In this document: one piece after another, positions 45,287-46,258 of the stretch
How positions within the stretch are numbered: position 1 is the first letter of the stretch
How the letters are laid out: every line of letters begins with the position of its first letter
Source of the DNA: Flavobacteriales bacterium
Lineage (GTDB): Bacteria > Bacteroidota > Bacteroidia > Flavobacteriales_D > Crocinitomicaceae
DNA length: 46,258 nt
Assembly (NCBI GenBank): GCA_947380375.1
Contig: CANCQX010000006.1
Coordinates: forward strand, 1 to 46,258
Direction: 5' to 3'
Translations under genes and position numbers: made by a program
Notes under the pieces: generated by a model
What the model was told of the DNA's origin: nothing
The model's database searches: none
The model's input: the letters and a program-made list of their open reading frames with translations, nothing else

Positions 45287-46243
45287 TCAGACACTTAATT
45301 CATCTACAGGATTTCCTGCTATTAAATCTTTAAAATTCATTCTTCTTTTTCCTTCTGGTTGTAATTCGATTACTTTTAAATAATAATCAATACAAGGAAT
45401 TAATATTCCATCTTTTACTACCTTTAATTTTCTTGAATTATCAACTTCGATATCTGTTTTTTCAGTTTTGAAAATTTTAAATGATTTTTCTTCATTTTTA
45501 GATTCGTTTTTGAAAATAGTCCAAGCTGTAGGGTAGGGAGAAAGACCTCTGCAAAAATTATGGACTTCATCAACTGATTTTGACCAATCTATTTGACACA
45601 TTGGTTTGAATATTTTGGGTGCAATTTTTAATTCTCCTTCTGTCAATTCAAGTTGTGGAATACCTACAACGTCTCCTAATCTGATTTTATCAATTGTTTC
45701 ACACGATACTTTAGCGCCAAGGAACATTAATCGGTCGTGTAATTCGCCAACTGTTTCATTATCTCCAATTTCGACAAATGAACGTTCAATTATTTTACCT
45801 GTATCTATTTCTTTTTCAATGAAAAAAGTTGTTACTCCTGTTTGTTTTTCACCATTAATTACTGCCCAGTTTATCGGAGCTGCTCCTCTATAATTTGGTA
45901 AAATCGAAGCGTGAAGGTTAATAGTTCCTTTTGGAGGCATTGCCCAAACAATTTCGGGCAACATTCTAAATGCAACAACTACAAAAAGATCAGCATTTAA
46001 ATCTTTTAATTCTTGAATGAAATTTTCATCTTTTAAATTTGTCGGTTGTAAAATATTTAATTCCTTTTCTAAGGCATATTTTTTCACATCACTTTCAGAT
46101 ATTTTTTGTCCACGACCCGCTGGTTTGTCGGGTGCGGTAATAACTCCAACTACGTTAAAATGATTAACTACTATTTCATTTAAGATAGTGACTGCAAATT
46201 CTGGAGTCCCCATAAAAACGATTCTGAAATTTTCTTTTGTCAT
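45287..46243 (-). CDS. fmt: Methionyl-tRNA formyltransferase
   Basis: Fmt adds a formyl group from 10-formyl-THF to initiator Met-tRNA. The 318-residue protein shows FRIVFMGTPEFAVTIL, the catalytic NLHASILPNYRGAAPINWAVI (shown as the Asn/His region near 110-130), the Asp in FIEKEIDTGKII, and a C-terminal OB fold (from about 210). It begins 15 bases from the right end of the window and is complete. Confidence 0.97.
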   Translation of the reverse strand: MTKENFRIVFMGTPEFAVTILNEIVVNHFNVVGVITAPDKPAGRGQKISESDVKKYALEKELNILQPTNLKDENFIQELKDLNADLFVVVAFRMLPEIVWAMPPKGTINLHASILPNYRGAAPINWAVINGEKQTGVTTFFIEKEIDTGKIIERSFVEIGDNETVGELHDRLMFLGAKVSCETIDKIRLGDVVGIPQLELTEGELKIAPKIFKPMCQIDWSKSVDEVHNFCRGLSPYPTAWTIFKNESKNEEKSFKIFKTEKTDIEVDNSRKLKVVKDGILIPCIDYYLKVIELQPEGKRRMNFKDLIAGNPVDELSV

Positions 46244-46258
46244 TATTGGTCTATTTTA

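Overview
This AT-rich window (roughly 30% GC by eye) comes from a member of the Bacteroidota, most likely order Flavobacteriales. Three things support this. The -7 element TAnnTTTG, with TTG about 18-22 bases upstream, recurs before many genes. Starts are A-rich and lack a clear Shine-Dalgarno sequence. The gene set fits as well: a short CarB, a DUF4834-YfhO pair, a UMF1-type MFS transporter, and many secreted or lipoprotein hypotheticals. I cannot name the genus; Crocinitomicaceae is only a guess.

Layout. 1-4800: an NlpC/P60 hydrolase cut by the left edge, a uspA-cvfB-like operon, a secreted unknown, rpe, and a tRNA-His with its own promoter and terminator. 4900-8200: a Gfo/Idh/MocA oxidoreductase, a lipoprotein and an initiating polyprenyl glycosylphosphotransferase. 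8200-9060: an alpha/beta hydrolase. 9148-14607: a tight operon holding an RPE-like barrel fused to CBS domains, a DAHP synthase, a KdsC-like HAD phosphatase with an extra N-terminal domain, a saccharopine/alanine dehydrogenase-like enzyme, an MFS transporter and a possible 39-residue membrane protein. 14600-17000: gcvT and a decayed FAD oxidoreductase. 17089-22677: a 1398-residue TPR repeat protein and an Mpl-type Mur ligase. 22777-30362: a thiolase, then carB, a DUF4834 protein and a YfhO protein.

30473-35689 is a five-gene minus-strand operon resembling the end of the enterobacterial common antigen pathway: sugar aminotransferase, PglD/NeuD-type acetyltransferase, GT56 (WecF-like) transferase, deacetylase-like protein and GNAT. 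35812-46243 is mostly housekeeping: an OmpA-type protein, glutathione peroxidase, fba, accD, rpsO, pnp, a small unknown, a BLUF photoreceptor, yaaA, a DAACS symporter and fmt.

The most unusual item is the 9148-14607 operon. Its first three genes mimic the logic of the KDO pathway (a CBS-regulated Ru5P enzyme, a DAHP/KDO8P-synthase-fold enzyme and a KdsC-type phosphatase), but the parts are exchanged: an RPE barrel replaces the KdsD sugar-isomerase domain, and a DAHP synthase replaces KDO8P synthase. The second most unusual item is a set of short-period (6-7 bp) tracts in three separate intergenic gaps. No gene-free stretch exceeds about 300 bases; the largest gap (4510-4968) holds the tRNA and its signals.
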